NCBI GenBank assembly: GCA_029862005.1
Contig: JAOTYD010000004.1
Span: 123,596 to 187,595 of the forward strand
Reading direction: 5' to 3'
Source of the DNA: Gammaproteobacteria bacterium
GTDB taxonomy: Bacteria > Pseudomonadota > Gammaproteobacteria > GCA-001735895
Length of the DNA stretch: 64,000 nucleotides
Below, one piece after another: positions 36,354 through 44,479 of this stretch (position 1 is the first letter of the stretch; each line of letters begins with the position of its first letter). The translations under genes and the position numbers were made by a program. The notes beneath the pieces are model-generated. The model was not told the DNA's origin and made no database searches. It worked only from the letters and a program-made list of their open reading frames with translations.

Positions 36354-37189
36354 ATGCCAGACTCTCCACTTTCCTGATCACCGCGGTGTGCTTCGTGATC
36401 GCGTTTCTATACATTCCCATTTTCATGTTGATCGTTTACTCGTTCAACTATTCCAAGCTGGTTCCGGTCTGGGGTGGATTTTCCGTTCGCTGGTACGAGA
36501 AATTACTGTTCGACAGTCCGGAAATCTGGGAAGCGGTGGTGCTAAGCCTGAAAATCGCGACCGTAAATGCCTGCTTCGCGACCATTCTCGGTACCCTCGC
36601 CGGACTCGCCCTGGTGCGTTTCGGGCATTTCAAGGGACGCACGCTGTTCACCGGCATGATCTCGGCGCCGTTGGTCATGCCCGAAGTCATTACCGGTCTG
36701 TCATTACTGCTGCTGTTTATCTGGCTGCAGAATTCCATCGGCTGGCCCAATGAGCGCGGTTTCACGACCATTACAATCGCGCACATCACCTTTTCGATGG
36801 CCTACGTCGCGGTCATCATTCAGTCGCGCCTCGCTGGCATGGCACAGGACCTCGAGGAGGCAGCGATGGATCTCGGCGCCAAACCCCTGCGTGTCCTAAT
36901 CGATATTACCTTGCCGTTGCTCGCGCCTGGCATGCTGGCCGGCTGGCTGCTGTCGTTCACCCTGTCGCTGGATGATCTGGTAATCGCGAGTTTCGTAACC
37001 GGCCCTGGAGCAACAACGCTGCCGATTTTGATTTACTCACGCGTACGCTTAGGCTTGAGGCCCGATATCAATGCGCTCGCGACGATCATCATTCTCGTCG
37101 TAGCGATTGGGGTATTACTCGCGGCATGGATCATGTTCCGCCAGCAAAAACAACGCGCGTTGGAGTTAAGTATGAGCGAGGAAGCTTAA
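36350..37189 (+). CDS. potI: polyamine ABC transporter, permease PotI-like
   Basis: This 279-residue permease has six membrane segments beginning FLITAVCFVIAFLYIPIFML. The EAA loop is DLEEAAMDLGAKPLRVLIDI. GTG 36350 is the only sensible start and it overlaps the preceding stop, so potG, potH and potI are translationally chained. The length matches E. coli PotI (281). The operon seems to end here; a small GTCCGG/CCGGAC hairpin at 37233-37248 lacks a T-run and is not a convincing terminator. Confidence 0.91.
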   Translation: MNARLSTFLITAVCFVIAFLYIPIFMLIVYSFNYSKLVPVWGGFSVRWYEKLLFDSPEIWEAVVLSLKIATVNACFATILGTLAGLALVRFGHFKGRTLFTGMISAPLVMPEVITGLSLLLLFIWLQNSIGWPNERGFTTITIAHITFSMAYVAVIIQSRLAGMAQDLEEAAMDLGAKPLRVLIDITLPLLAPGMLAGWLLSFTLSLDDLVIASFVTGPGATTLPILIYSRVRLGLRPDINALATIIILVVAIGVLLAAWIMFRQQKQRALELSMSEEA

Positions 37190-37255
37190 GCATTATTCTG
37201 GCAAATGTGACCCCGAAAGGCCCCATCCCCGCGTCCGGTCCGCCGGACTGACAGG

Positions 37256-37696
37256 CTAATCATCTTTCGGGCCAAGAAACATGTCCCATAACCATGCTGC
37301 CACCAGGTAAACCAGCATCAGGCCCAGTGGAAGATAGTAGGTCTCGATTTCCGTTAGCGCCGCGTGAACGGGTTTATCGTCAAAATCAATCCTGACGAAT
37401 ATCTGCAAGCCGAGCAACTTTAAACCGATTAAAGCGACCAGGATAAAAACACAGATCTTGACCCAGGTTGTAATTAGGCTCCTGGTCCCGATCCCTGGCG
37501 ACGGCCTCCGTTTGTGATCAGAATCTTCTCGCACAATATTAAAACTATCTCGGTGACTTTGGTTTCCATTATCCCTCATTAACGGAGGCAGTTTACTTAA
37601 TTCGCAAGCAAAACTAAGTAAACCGTCACCGCCTAGAACAACAATTTGACTTTGCATATTTTTGTGATCACAATTGCCCGGTTTACCGATTTTCAA
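37256..37696 (-). CDS. uncharacterised small membrane protein
   Basis: I do not recognise this protein. Read from TTG 37696 it has 146 residues, but ATG 37657 or ATG 37579 (107 residues) are also possible, and none has a clear ribosome site. The C-terminal half is convincing: two hydrophobic helices, at roughly TTWVKICVFILVALIGLKLL and YYLPLGLMLVYLVAAWLW, separated by a polar, acidic loop and ending FLGPKDD. It sits between the pot operon and the second GS-like gene, divergent from the latter. Two TTGTGATCA sites lie inside the longer reading frame (37513 and 37662), which is a reason to doubt the longer starts. Confidence 0.5.
   Translation of the reverse strand: MKIGKPGNCDHKNMQSQIVVLGGDGLLSFACELSKLPPLMRDNGNQSHRDSFNIVREDSDHKRRPSPGIGTRSLITTWVKICVFILVALIGLKLLGLQIFVRIDFDDKPVHAALTEIETYYLPLGLMLVYLVAAWLWDMFLGPKDD
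37513..37524. promoter_or_regulatory. GTGATCAC-like site near second GS-like gene
   Basis: TTGTGATCAGAA matches the full palindrome TTGTGATCACAA at 37662 in 11 of 12 bases and is 149 bases from it. The two might bind one regulator cooperatively. It falls inside the coding frame of the small membrane protein, so chance cannot be excluded. Confidence 0.35.
37662..37673. promoter_or_regulatory. perfect GTGATCAC operator-like palindrome before second GS-like gene
   Basis: TTGTGATCACAA is a perfect 12-base palindrome, the best example of the repeated motif. It ends at the base before TTGCCC, a possible -35, and is about 97 bases before the ATG. TTGT-N4-ACAA fits the GntR-family operator pattern. 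Confidence 0.55.
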
Positions 37697-37703
37697 CTAT
37701 TCT
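37674..37703 (+). promoter_or_regulatory. candidate promoter of second GS-like gene
   Basis: TTGCCC (37674-37679) and TATTCT (37698-37703) are 18 bases apart, each matching four of six consensus bases. It would place the start of transcription near 37710, and the operator-like palindrome abuts its -35 element. This is a resemblance only. Confidence 0.33.
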
Positions 37704-37769
37704 TGATTGCTATCGACTGCTGACTGGCGCCTGTCACCAGGCTCCATCGTTGCAACCGCGTGACCCTAA

Positions 37770-39095
37770 ATGAAAGACTGGATCGAGCAACACCAGATTA
37801 CCGAAGTGGAATGTATCGTGCCCGATCTGGCAGGCGCCGCACGCGGCAAGATCATGCCGGCGTCGAAATTCACCGACACCACGACGCTGCGCATGCCCCA
37901 GTCCATCTTCATGCAATCGGTTACCGGTGATTACCCTGATATCACGGATGAAATTAATCCACTCGACGTTGATATGGTATTGCATCCCGATCCGTACACG
38001 ATCCGCTTGCTGCCCTGGGCCAGGGAACCATCGGCCCAGGTGATACACGACTGTTTCGACATGGAAGGCAATCCGATCTCCTTTTCTCCGCGCCAGGTAT
38101 TGCGCAATGTACTGGAGATTTATCGCGCCGAGGGCTGGAAGCCGGTGGTCGCGCCAGAACTGGAATTTTACTTGCTGCAGCCAAACCTCGATCCCAAGAA
38201 TCCGCTGTTACCGCCGGTGGGACGCACCGGTCGGGCCGAGCGCAGCGGGCAATCGTTCAACATCGATGCGGTCAACGACTTCGACCCGATGTTTGATGAC
38301 ATGTATGACTTTTGCGAGGGACAGGGGCTTGAAATCGATACGCTGATTCACGAGGAAGGCATGGGCCAGATGGAAATCAACCTGCTGCACGGCGATCCAC
38401 TGGAACTCGCCGACCAGGCCTTCCTGTTCAAGCGTACCGTGCGCGAATCCGCGCTGCGCCATGATTTGTATGCCACCTTCATGGCCAAACCGATGGAGGC
38501 GCAACCCGGCAGCGCGATGCATATACATCAAAGCGTCGAGGATATCGAATCGGGCGAAAATATTTTCTCGACGCCGGAAGGCATGCCCAACGATTTGCTG
38601 CTGAGCCACATCGCCGGGCTGCAGCGCTATCTGCCGGAGGCGATGGCGCTGATGTCCCCCTACGTTAACTCCTATCGGCGCATCGTACGGGAGATGTCGG
38701 CACCGATCAATTTTCACTGGGGCTACGACAACCGCACCACGGGATTTCGCATCCCCGAAAACAACCCGAAGTCGATGCGCGTCGAAAACCGTATCGCATC
38801 CGCCGACGTTAATCCCTACCTGGCAATTGCGACGTCGCTTGCCTGTGGTCTCATCGGCATGAAGCAGGGATTAAAACCAACCGAAGCGCTCACCGGCAGC
38901 GCCTACGAACAACCGATGCAACTCTCGAGGCACTGGTACGATTCGCTGCAGCGCCTTGCCGATTGCAGGGAATTGCGCGACGTGCTCAGTGACGCTTTCA
39001 TCGATGTCTATGTTGGCGTCAAAGAGGTCGAATTCGATAACTTTCTTAATGTCATCAGCCCCTGGGAACGGGAGCATCTACTGTTAAAAGTCTGA
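37770..39095 (+). CDS. puuA: glutamine synthetase family protein (PuuA-like), copy 2
   Basis: This 441-residue GS-fold ligase should join glutamate to putrescine or a related amine. Motifs: APELEFYLLQP, EEGMGQMEIN, GSAMHIHQSV, NSYRR, DNRTTGFRIP, RVENRIASADVNPYLA. It is clearly diverged from copy 1 at 23012; for example the catalytic His motif is GSAMHIH here and GNGLHMH there. The aminotransferase follows 10 bases after its stop, and then the PuuB-like oxidase, which makes this the more classical puu unit of the two. The symbol is by family and context; the substrate is not proven. Confidence 0.85.
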   Translation: MKDWIEQHQITEVECIVPDLAGAARGKIMPASKFTDTTTLRMPQSIFMQSVTGDYPDITDEINPLDVDMVLHPDPYTIRLLPWAREPSAQVIHDCFDMEGNPISFSPRQVLRNVLEIYRAEGWKPVVAPELEFYLLQPNLDPKNPLLPPVGRTGRAERSGQSFNIDAVNDFDPMFDDMYDFCEGQGLEIDTLIHEEGMGQMEINLLHGDPLELADQAFLFKRTVRESALRHDLYATFMAKPMEAQPGSAMHIHQSVEDIESGENIFSTPEGMPNDLLLSHIAGLQRYLPEAMALMSPYVNSYRRIVREMSAPINFHWGYDNRTTGFRIPENNPKSMRVENRIASADVNPYLAIATSLACGLIGMKQGLKPTEALTGSAYEQPMQLSRHWYDSLQRLADCRELRDVLSDAFIDVYVGVKEVEFDNFLNVISPWEREHLLLKV

Positions 39096-39105
39096 GGTGA
39101 ATACT

Positions 39106-40494
39106 ATGAGTCAGGCAACCGCAATGAAAACCAGTAACACCGAAAAATGGCAGGCCCAGGATGGCGCCCATCACCTGCACCCGTTTACCAACCCGAACGA
39201 CCTGCTGCAGAAGCCGCCGCGCATTATCGAATCGGCCAAGGGCATTTACCTGACCGATTCGGACGGTAACCAGCTGCTCGATATGATGGCGGGCCTGTGG
39301 TGCGTCAACATGGGTTATGGCCGGCAGGAGCTGATCGACGCAGCACATCAGCAGATCCAGCAACTGCCCTATTACAATGCATTCTTTAAAACCTCGACGC
39401 CCCCGGCGGCGGAACTCTCGGCATTGCTTGCGGACGTTACCCCGACGCATCTGAATCATGCTTTTTTTACCAGTTCCGGTTCGGAAGCTAACGATACCGT
39501 GCTGCGCCTCGTGTGGCGCTACTGGGAAGCCATGGGCAAGCCCGAAAAACGGGTCGTCATCAGTCGCAAGAACGCCTATCACGGCAGCACCATTGCCGGC
39601 TCGAGCCTTGGCGGTATGGAAGAGATGCATAAACAGGGCGGGATCATTCCCGACATCGTGCACGTCGAGCAGCCCAACTGGTTTGCGAAACGTTGCGAAC
39701 TCGGCAAGGATATAGATCGAGAGGAATTTGGTCGCCAGGTGGCACAATCGCTTGCCGACAAGATCGAGGAACTCGGGGTCGACAAGGTCGCCGCCTTCAT
39801 TGCCGAGCCCATCCAGGGCGCTGGCGGCGTTATCGTGCCACCCGACAGTTACTGGCCCGAAGTCAAAAAAATCTGCGCACAATACGACATCCTGCTGGTC
39901 GCCGATGAAGTCATTTGTGGTTTCGGTCGCACCGGTGAATGGTTCGGCTCCAATTACTACGATTTGAAGCCCGACCTGATGCCCATTGCCAAGGGCCTGT
40001 CCTCAGGCTACCTGCCAATCGGCGGCGTCATGGTTGCCGATCGCGTCATGGATGTCCTGATCAACAAGGGCGGCGAGTTCAACCATGGCTACACCTACTC
40101 GGGTCACCCCGTCTGTGCCGCGGTCGCAATCGCCAACATAAAACTGATGCAGCGCGAGAATATTGTACAAATCGTGCATGATGCTACTGCGCCCTACCTG
40201 CAGCAACGTTGGCGCGAGCTCGCCGACCATCCCCTCGTGGGAGAGGTGCGCGGCGTGGGCATGTTAGGCGCACTCGAACTGGTCAAGGACAAGGAAAACT
40301 TTGTCCGCTTTGACAAGGACCAGGGTGTTGGCACAATCTGCCGGGATTTTTGTTTCGAGAATAACCTGGTGATGCGTGCAGTCGGCGACGCCATGATTAT
40401 TTCGCCACCACTGATCGTGCAGCTGGCGGAAATCGATATTTTCATCGAACGCGCCTGGCAGTGTCTCGACCTGACCCAGAAAGCGATTGCCTGA
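39106..40494 (+). CDS. spuC: putrescine--pyruvate type aminotransferase
   Basis: This class III aminotransferase of about 462 residues is close to Pseudomonas SpuC, which transfers an amino group from putrescine or related diamines to pyruvate. Features: GLWCVNMGYGRQEL, the FFTSSGSEANDTVLR cofactor loop, VADEVICGFGRTGEWFG with the pyridine-binding Asp, and PIAKGLSSGYLPIGG with the PLP lysine. ATG 39106 with GAGGTGA upstream is preferred to GTG 39097. It lies between the PuuA-like and PuuB-like genes, so transamination and gamma-glutamylation routes for diamines appear side by side. Confidence 0.87.
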   Translation: MSQATAMKTSNTEKWQAQDGAHHLHPFTNPNDLLQKPPRIIESAKGIYLTDSDGNQLLDMMAGLWCVNMGYGRQELIDAAHQQIQQLPYYNAFFKTSTPPAAELSALLADVTPTHLNHAFFTSSGSEANDTVLRLVWRYWEAMGKPEKRVVISRKNAYHGSTIAGSSLGGMEEMHKQGGIIPDIVHVEQPNWFAKRCELGKDIDREEFGRQVAQSLADKIEELGVDKVAAFIAEPIQGAGGVIVPPDSYWPEVKKICAQYDILLVADEVICGFGRTGEWFGSNYYDLKPDLMPIAKGLSSGYLPIGGVMVADRVMDVLINKGGEFNHGYTYSGHPVCAAVAIANIKLMQRENIVQIVHDATAPYLQQRWRELADHPLVGEVRGVGMLGALELVKDKENFVRFDKDQGVGTICRDFCFENNLVMRAVGDAMIISPPLIVQLAEIDIFIERAWQCLDLTQKAIA

Positions 40495-40504
40495 ATGCGG
40501 CGAT

Positions 40505-41815
40505 ATGGCCTTTAAGCTGGTCCAGGATCGCAGCGACACCGCAGACTACCCAAACTCCTACTATCAGGCGAGTCAAAACCGGGTTCTCGAGCTGACACCA
40601 CTAGACGGTTCCCGCCGGGCTGACGTCTGCGTGGTGGGTGGCGGCTATACCGGCCTCTCATCCGCGTTACACCTTGCCGAGCGGGGCTATGACGTGGTGC
40701 TGCTGGAAGCACGTCAGCCGGGCTGGGGCGCTTCCGGACGTAACGGTGGTCAACTCTGCAGCGGCCAACGCAAGGATCAGATCACGCTCACTAAAATGGT
40801 TGGCGCCGACGCGGCACGACAGTTCTGGGAGCTGGCCGAGGCCGCCAAGGATCTGGCTAAAAAAATAATTGCCGACCATCGCATCGACTGTGATTTGAAA
40901 CCCGGGATTGCGCATCCAGACCATAGATCCGGGTACGCGAAGGAATCTGAAGCCTATGTCGACTTCCTGCGGCGCCAGTATGACTACGATCAAGTCGAAT
41001 ACCTCGAGCGCGATGCGATGGCTGAGCTGGTTGGCAGCGACAGCTACTACGGTGGTAGCCTCGACATGGGTGCCGGGCATTTACACCCGCTCAATTATGC
41101 GCTGGGTCTCGCCGATGCCGCACTGGCTGCCGGTGCCAAACTGTATCGATCGACGATTGTAGAAAGCTACCAGGAAGGCAGCCCTAACCGCATTATGACC
41201 AATCACGGCGTGGTCGAGGCGGACAGCATCGTACTCGCCTGTAACGGTTACCTCGGGAAACTCGAGCAGCGCCTTGCCGGCAGGATCATGCCGATCAATA
41301 ACTTTGTCATCGCGACCGAGCCGCTTGGCGAATCACTGCTCAAACGGATTAATCCACGCGATGTTGCCATCGCCGATTCACGTTTCGTCGTCAATTACTA
41401 TCGGCTCTCGGCCGACAAGCGCATGCTGTTCGGTGGCGGTGAAAACTACCGTCAGAACTTCCCGGCCGATATCGCAAACTTTGTACGCAAACCTATGCTG
41501 GAGATCTACCCGGAGCTCGTCGATTGCCGCATCGACTACGCCTGGGGCGGCGCCCTCGCGGTGACGCTGAATCGAATGCCGCATTTCGGTCGACTGGGCC
41601 AACACAACATCTATTATGCACAGGGCTATTCCGGCCAGGGTGTCGCAATGGCAACACTGGCGGGCCAACTAATTGCCGATGCCATCGCCGGTGAGGCCGA
41701 AAGTTTTGATTTATTTGGCACGATCCCGACTCGTGCTTTCCCGGGAGGCGATTTGCTGCGCTGGCCGGGACTGGTGCTCGGCATGAGTTACTACGCGCTC
41801 AGGGATCGTTTCTAG
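40505..41815 (+). CDS. puuB: gamma-glutamylputrescine oxidase-like FAD enzyme
   Basis: This DAO-family flavoprotein of about 436 residues matches PuuB from end to end: DVCVVGGGYTGLSSALHLAE (FAD fold), WGASGRNGGQL, GAGHLHPLNYALGLADAA, LFGGGENY, and near the end YYAQGYSGQGVAMATLAGQL. PuuB oxidises gamma-glutamylputrescine to the aldehyde, giving ammonia and peroxide. ATG 40505 is preferred over TTG 40487 because the latter overlaps the aminotransferase gene and adds nothing conserved. It ends the plus-strand unit, and its stop overlaps the convergent ycgL stop. No puuC aldehyde dehydrogenase is present in the window. Confidence 0.88.
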   Translation: MAFKLVQDRSDTADYPNSYYQASQNRVLELTPLDGSRRADVCVVGGGYTGLSSALHLAERGYDVVLLEARQPGWGASGRNGGQLCSGQRKDQITLTKMVGADAARQFWELAEAAKDLAKKIIADHRIDCDLKPGIAHPDHRSGYAKESEAYVDFLRRQYDYDQVEYLERDAMAELVGSDSYYGGSLDMGAGHLHPLNYALGLADAALAAGAKLYRSTIVESYQEGSPNRIMTNHGVVEADSIVLACNGYLGKLEQRLAGRIMPINNFVIATEPLGESLLKRINPRDVAIADSRFVVNYYRLSADKRMLFGGGENYRQNFPADIANFVRKPMLEIYPELVDCRIDYAWGGALAVTLNRMPHFGRLGQHNIYYAQGYSGQGVAMATLAGQLIADAIAGEAESFDLFGTIPTRAFPGGDLLRWPGLVLGMSYYALRDRF

Positions 41816-42090
41816 TTCATCGCCTTCATCGCGAGCATTTGCTCGACCAGGATATCATCCTGCAACTGCAGGTGATAACCCTGCTGCGTGAGATTCTCAA
41901 GCACCTCGGCGGCATCTTCCTTGGCGAGTTTTCTTTCCTGGGTCAAATCAAAACTGAAGCTGAATTCGGGTGGGCCAAAGACGCGCAGTAACTCCTGTGG
42001 AATTATCGAAAAATCGTCCTTATCGAGCAGGTAAAGGTAAGTATCAAGCTTGAGGTTACTGCGGTAAATATGACACAACATGACGGACAT
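41812..42090 (-). CDS. ycgL: YcgL domain protein
   Basis: This small protein of about 92 residues contains a YcgL domain. Typical stretches are MLCHIYRSNLKLDTYLYL, DFSIIPQELLRVFG and LTQQGYHLQLQDD. Function is unknown in E. coli as well. The start is set at MSVMLCHIYRS (42090); MLCHIYRS at 42081 would match E. coli YcgL even better, and further upstream extension would run into the amtB terminator. It converges with the puuB-like gene, sharing four bases at the stops. Confidence 0.8.
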   Translation of the reverse strand: MSVMLCHIYRSNLKLDTYLYLLDKDDFSIIPQELLRVFGPPEFSFSFDLTQERKLAKEDAAEVLENLTQQGYHLQLQDDILVEQMLAMKAMN

Positions 42091-42126
42091 TGAATGATCG
42101 ATTGGCCATATGTTATCACACAAAAG

Positions 42127-42156
42127 ACGGGGTCGGCAGAACGCCGACCCCGTTTT
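42127..42156 (-). terminator. terminator of glnK-amtB, possibly bidirectional
   Basis: ACGGGGTCGGC (42127-42137) and GCCGACCCCGT (42143-42153) form a perfect 11-base stem with loop AGAAC. On the minus strand it is followed by CTTTTG, and on the plus strand by TTTT, so it could work both ways. It lies 25 bases after the amtB stop codon. Confidence 0.85.
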
Positions 42157-42180
42157 CTCCAACTAGACTATCGTGCCGAA

Positions 42181-43434
42181 TTAAACCGTCGTGGCGGAAG
42201 CGGTGAATTCCGGATAGGCTTCCATTCCGCATTCGGCGAGGTCGACACCTTCGTACTCTTCTTCCTCGCTGACGCGTATTCCCATGATCATCTTGATCAC
42301 TAACCAGGTCACGAAACTGGCGACGAAAACCCAGATGAAAATGGTCAATGCCCCGATAATTTGACCGGAAAAGCTGGCACCGTCATTGGTCACTGGCACC
42401 AGTAGCAGGCCAAGCAGGCCGACCACGCCATGCACCGAGATCGCACCCACCGGATCATCGATCTTGAGCTTGTCCATGACCACGATACTGAAGACAACCA
42501 GTACACCGCCGATGGCACCAAACAATGTGGCCAGCAGTGGCGTTGGCGTCGACGGTTCCGCGGTGATCGCCACGAGTCCCGCCAGTGCACCGTTTAATGC
42601 CATCGTCAGATCGGCCTTGCCGAACATGAGACGCGCCACGATCATAGAGGCGATCAAGCCGCCTGCCGCCGCCGCGTTGGTATTCATGAAGACGACGGCG
42701 ACCGCGTTAGCGTTTTCAACCGACGACGTCGCCAGCACGGAACCGCCGTTAAACCCGAACCATCCCAACCAGAGGATGAAGGTGCCGAGCGTCGCCAGCG
42801 GCAGGTTGGCGCCCGGAATCGCTTTAATCTGCCCCTGTTTACCGTACTTGCCTTTACGTGCTCCCAACAGTATCACTCCCGCCAGGGCCGCGGCGGCACC
42901 CGCCATGTGTACGATGCCGGAGCCGGCGAAGTCAGAGAAGCCAAGGTCACCAAGGGTATACATACCGAAGACGGACTGCCCACCCCAGGTCCAGCTGCCT
43001 TCCATGGGATATATCACGCCGGTCATAACAACCGCGAACAGCAGGAATGCCCAGAGCTTCATGCGTTCGGCGACGGCGCCGGAGACGATTGACATCGCGG
43101 TCGCGACGAACACGACCTGGAAGTAAAAGTCGGCGGCTGGCGCATAGGTCGCAGGTTCTTCTGCACCGGCAACACCATCACCAAGAATGCCCGACAGGAA
43201 CATCGTGAATTCCCCACCGCCGTACATGATCGAGTAACCACAAACCATGTACATCGTGCAAGCAACCGCGAACAATGCGACGTTCTTGGTCAGGATCTCG
43301 GTCGTGTTCTTGGAGCGCACTAGGCCAGCCTCGAGCATCGCGAAACCGGCGGCCATCCACATGACCAAAGCACCACAGACAAGAAAATAAAATGTATCGA
43401 GTGCATACTGTAACTCAAAAATCTGGTTTTCCAT
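42181..43434 (-). CDS. amtB: ammonium transporter
   Basis: AmtB (417 residues) moves ammonium across the inner membrane as a trimer with eleven helices. The pore histidines are in GSGIVHMAGA and GAISVHGVVG, and the periplasmic phenylalanine gate region and the AFGFAMLEAGLVRSKNT-like start (AAGFAMLEAGLVRSKN) are clear. There is no separate signal peptide, unlike E. coli AmtB. The tail after the last helix is short and acidic. It follows glnK by nine bases in one transcript, the standard pairing in which GlnK blocks the channel under ammonium plenty. Confidence 0.94.
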   Translation of the reverse strand: MENQIFELQYALDTFYFLVCGALVMWMAAGFAMLEAGLVRSKNTTEILTKNVALFAVACTMYMVCGYSIMYGGGEFTMFLSGILGDGVAGAEEPATYAPAADFYFQVVFVATAMSIVSGAVAERMKLWAFLLFAVVMTGVIYPMEGSWTWGGQSVFGMYTLGDLGFSDFAGSGIVHMAGAAAALAGVILLGARKGKYGKQGQIKAIPGANLPLATLGTFILWLGWFGFNGGSVLATSSVENANAVAVVFMNTNAAAAGGLIASMIVARLMFGKADLTMALNGALAGLVAITAEPSTPTPLLATLFGAIGGVLVVFSIVVMDKLKIDDPVGAISVHGVVGLLGLLLVPVTNDGASFSGQIIGALTIFIWVFVASFVTWLVIKMIMGIRVSEEEEYEGVDLAECGMEAYPEFTASATTV

Positions 43435-43443
43435 GTTGTCCTC

Positions 43444-43785
<342 letters not shown>

Positions 43786-43874
43786 TTATCTCCGCGCAAA
43801 AACAGGGCTCGATTTTGGAGACTCTGGGAAAACACGCAAATTCTGGTTAGAATCGGGGCTTAACAACCCTAAAT

Positions 43875-43922
43875 TGCACCATCTCGATGCAAATTTAGAA
43901 TTTATTGCACTATATTGGGGCA
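43875..43922. promoter_or_regulatory. two tandem NtrC-type enhancer sites upstream of glnK
   Basis: The NtrC consensus is TGCAC-N7-GTGCA. Site 1, 43875-43891, reads TGCACCATCTCGATGCA; site 2, 43906-43922, reads TGCACTATATTGGGGCA. Each departs from the consensus arms by a single base. They are 31 bases apart, close to three DNA turns, which resembles the paired enhancer at E. coli glnA. They are 90-140 bases from the glnK start. I could not find a convincing sigma-54 promoter (GG at -24 and GC at -12) between them and glnK. Confidence 0.65.
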
Positions 43923-43925
43923 TAT

Positions 43926-44171
43926 ATGATTGATAACCAATCCATTAACCGACTGTCGGAGAAGATCAACGAGTTACTGCCGCCGGGATTACAGCAGGTG
44001 AAAACCGACTTTGATGCGCGCCTGAAAAGTCTGCTGCAGCAGCAACTGGCTAACTTTGAAATGGTGAGTCGGGAAGAGTTCGATCTCCAGGCTCGCGTGC
44101 TGGCACGCACCCGGGAAAAGCTGGAGGCGGTCGAGTCCCGCTTGAAGGAACTCGAGAAAACGCCGGAATAA
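43926..44171 (+). CDS. ubiK: ubiquinone biosynthesis accessory factor UbiK
   Basis: This 81-residue protein matches UbiK (YqiC), a trimeric coiled-coil membrane-associated factor that helps UbiJ in late ubiquinone synthesis. It begins MIDNQSINRLSEKINELLP and ends in a long amphipathic helix with SREEFDLQARVLARTREKLEAVE in the family pattern. ATG 43926 fits the family start; an in-frame codon at 43905 is unnecessary. It is divergent from glnK, and the second NtrC-like site comes within four bases of its start codon, so the two genes share regulatory DNA. Confidence 0.86.
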   Translation: MIDNQSINRLSEKINELLPPGLQQVKTDFDARLKSLLQQQLANFEMVSREEFDLQARVLARTREKLEAVESRLKELEKTPE

Positions 44172-44199
44172 TTCGCGGGGCCAGCTACGGCCCCTGGGC

Positions 44200-44412
44200 C
44201 TACTGCCTGCTATCCTTGGTGCCAGTGTTAATGCCTAACAGATCGTAGGGCGGGCACCAGCCGGTTACCACGGTGGCAATCAATAAAACACCAGCCACCA
44301 ACGCGATGATGCCGAGGGTTCCTTCCAAAAGACCAAGCGGCCAGGCTGCAATTGCCGCAATTCCGATAATAGCGCGAATGGTCCGGTCCGCGGTTCCCAT
44401 ATTCGGTTTCAT
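44200..44412 (-). CDS. DUF2892 family small membrane protein
   Basis: This 70-residue protein begins MKPNMGTADRTIRAIIGIAA and contains two hydrophobic helices ending in VVTGWCPPYDLLGINT, the pattern of DUF2892 (YgaP transmembrane-like) proteins. The CPPY segment may face the membrane surface. Function is unknown; relatives occur fused to rhodanese domains. It converges with ubiK across 28 bases that can form a GGGGCC/GGCCCC hairpin at 44177-44194. Confidence 0.85.
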   Translation of the reverse strand: MKPNMGTADRTIRAIIGIAAIAAWPLGLLEGTLGIIALVAGVLLIATVVTGWCPPYDLLGINTGTKDSRQ

Positions 44413-44479
44413 GATTCTCTCCCGTACCTGGTAAAGATAACGACTGCGAGGGAAATCCCCGCAGCCGCCCTACTATAAC

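Noticed and set aside
37233..37248. GTCCGG/CCGGAC hairpin after the pot operon as terminator
   Set aside because: Short stem and no T-run on either strand.
22970..37673. GTGATCACA sites as CRP or FNR boxes
   Set aside because: CRP needs TGTGA-N6-TCACA; here the half-sites meet with no spacer, so a CRP dimer would not fit. A GntR operator explains the layout better.
42386..43126. 246-residue open frame on the plus strand opposite amtB
   Set aside because: amtB on the other strand is unmistakable, and the antisense frame is a Thr/Ala/Pro-rich low-complexity shadow.
43796..43812. Sigma-54 promoter for glnK on the minus strand
   Set aside because: The -24 element has AG instead of GG and the predicted start would be at the initiation codon.
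44177..44194. GGGGCC/GGCCCC hairpin between ubiK and the DUF2892 gene as terminator
   Set aside because: No T-run follows; it may still slow polymerase between convergent genes but cannot be called a terminator.
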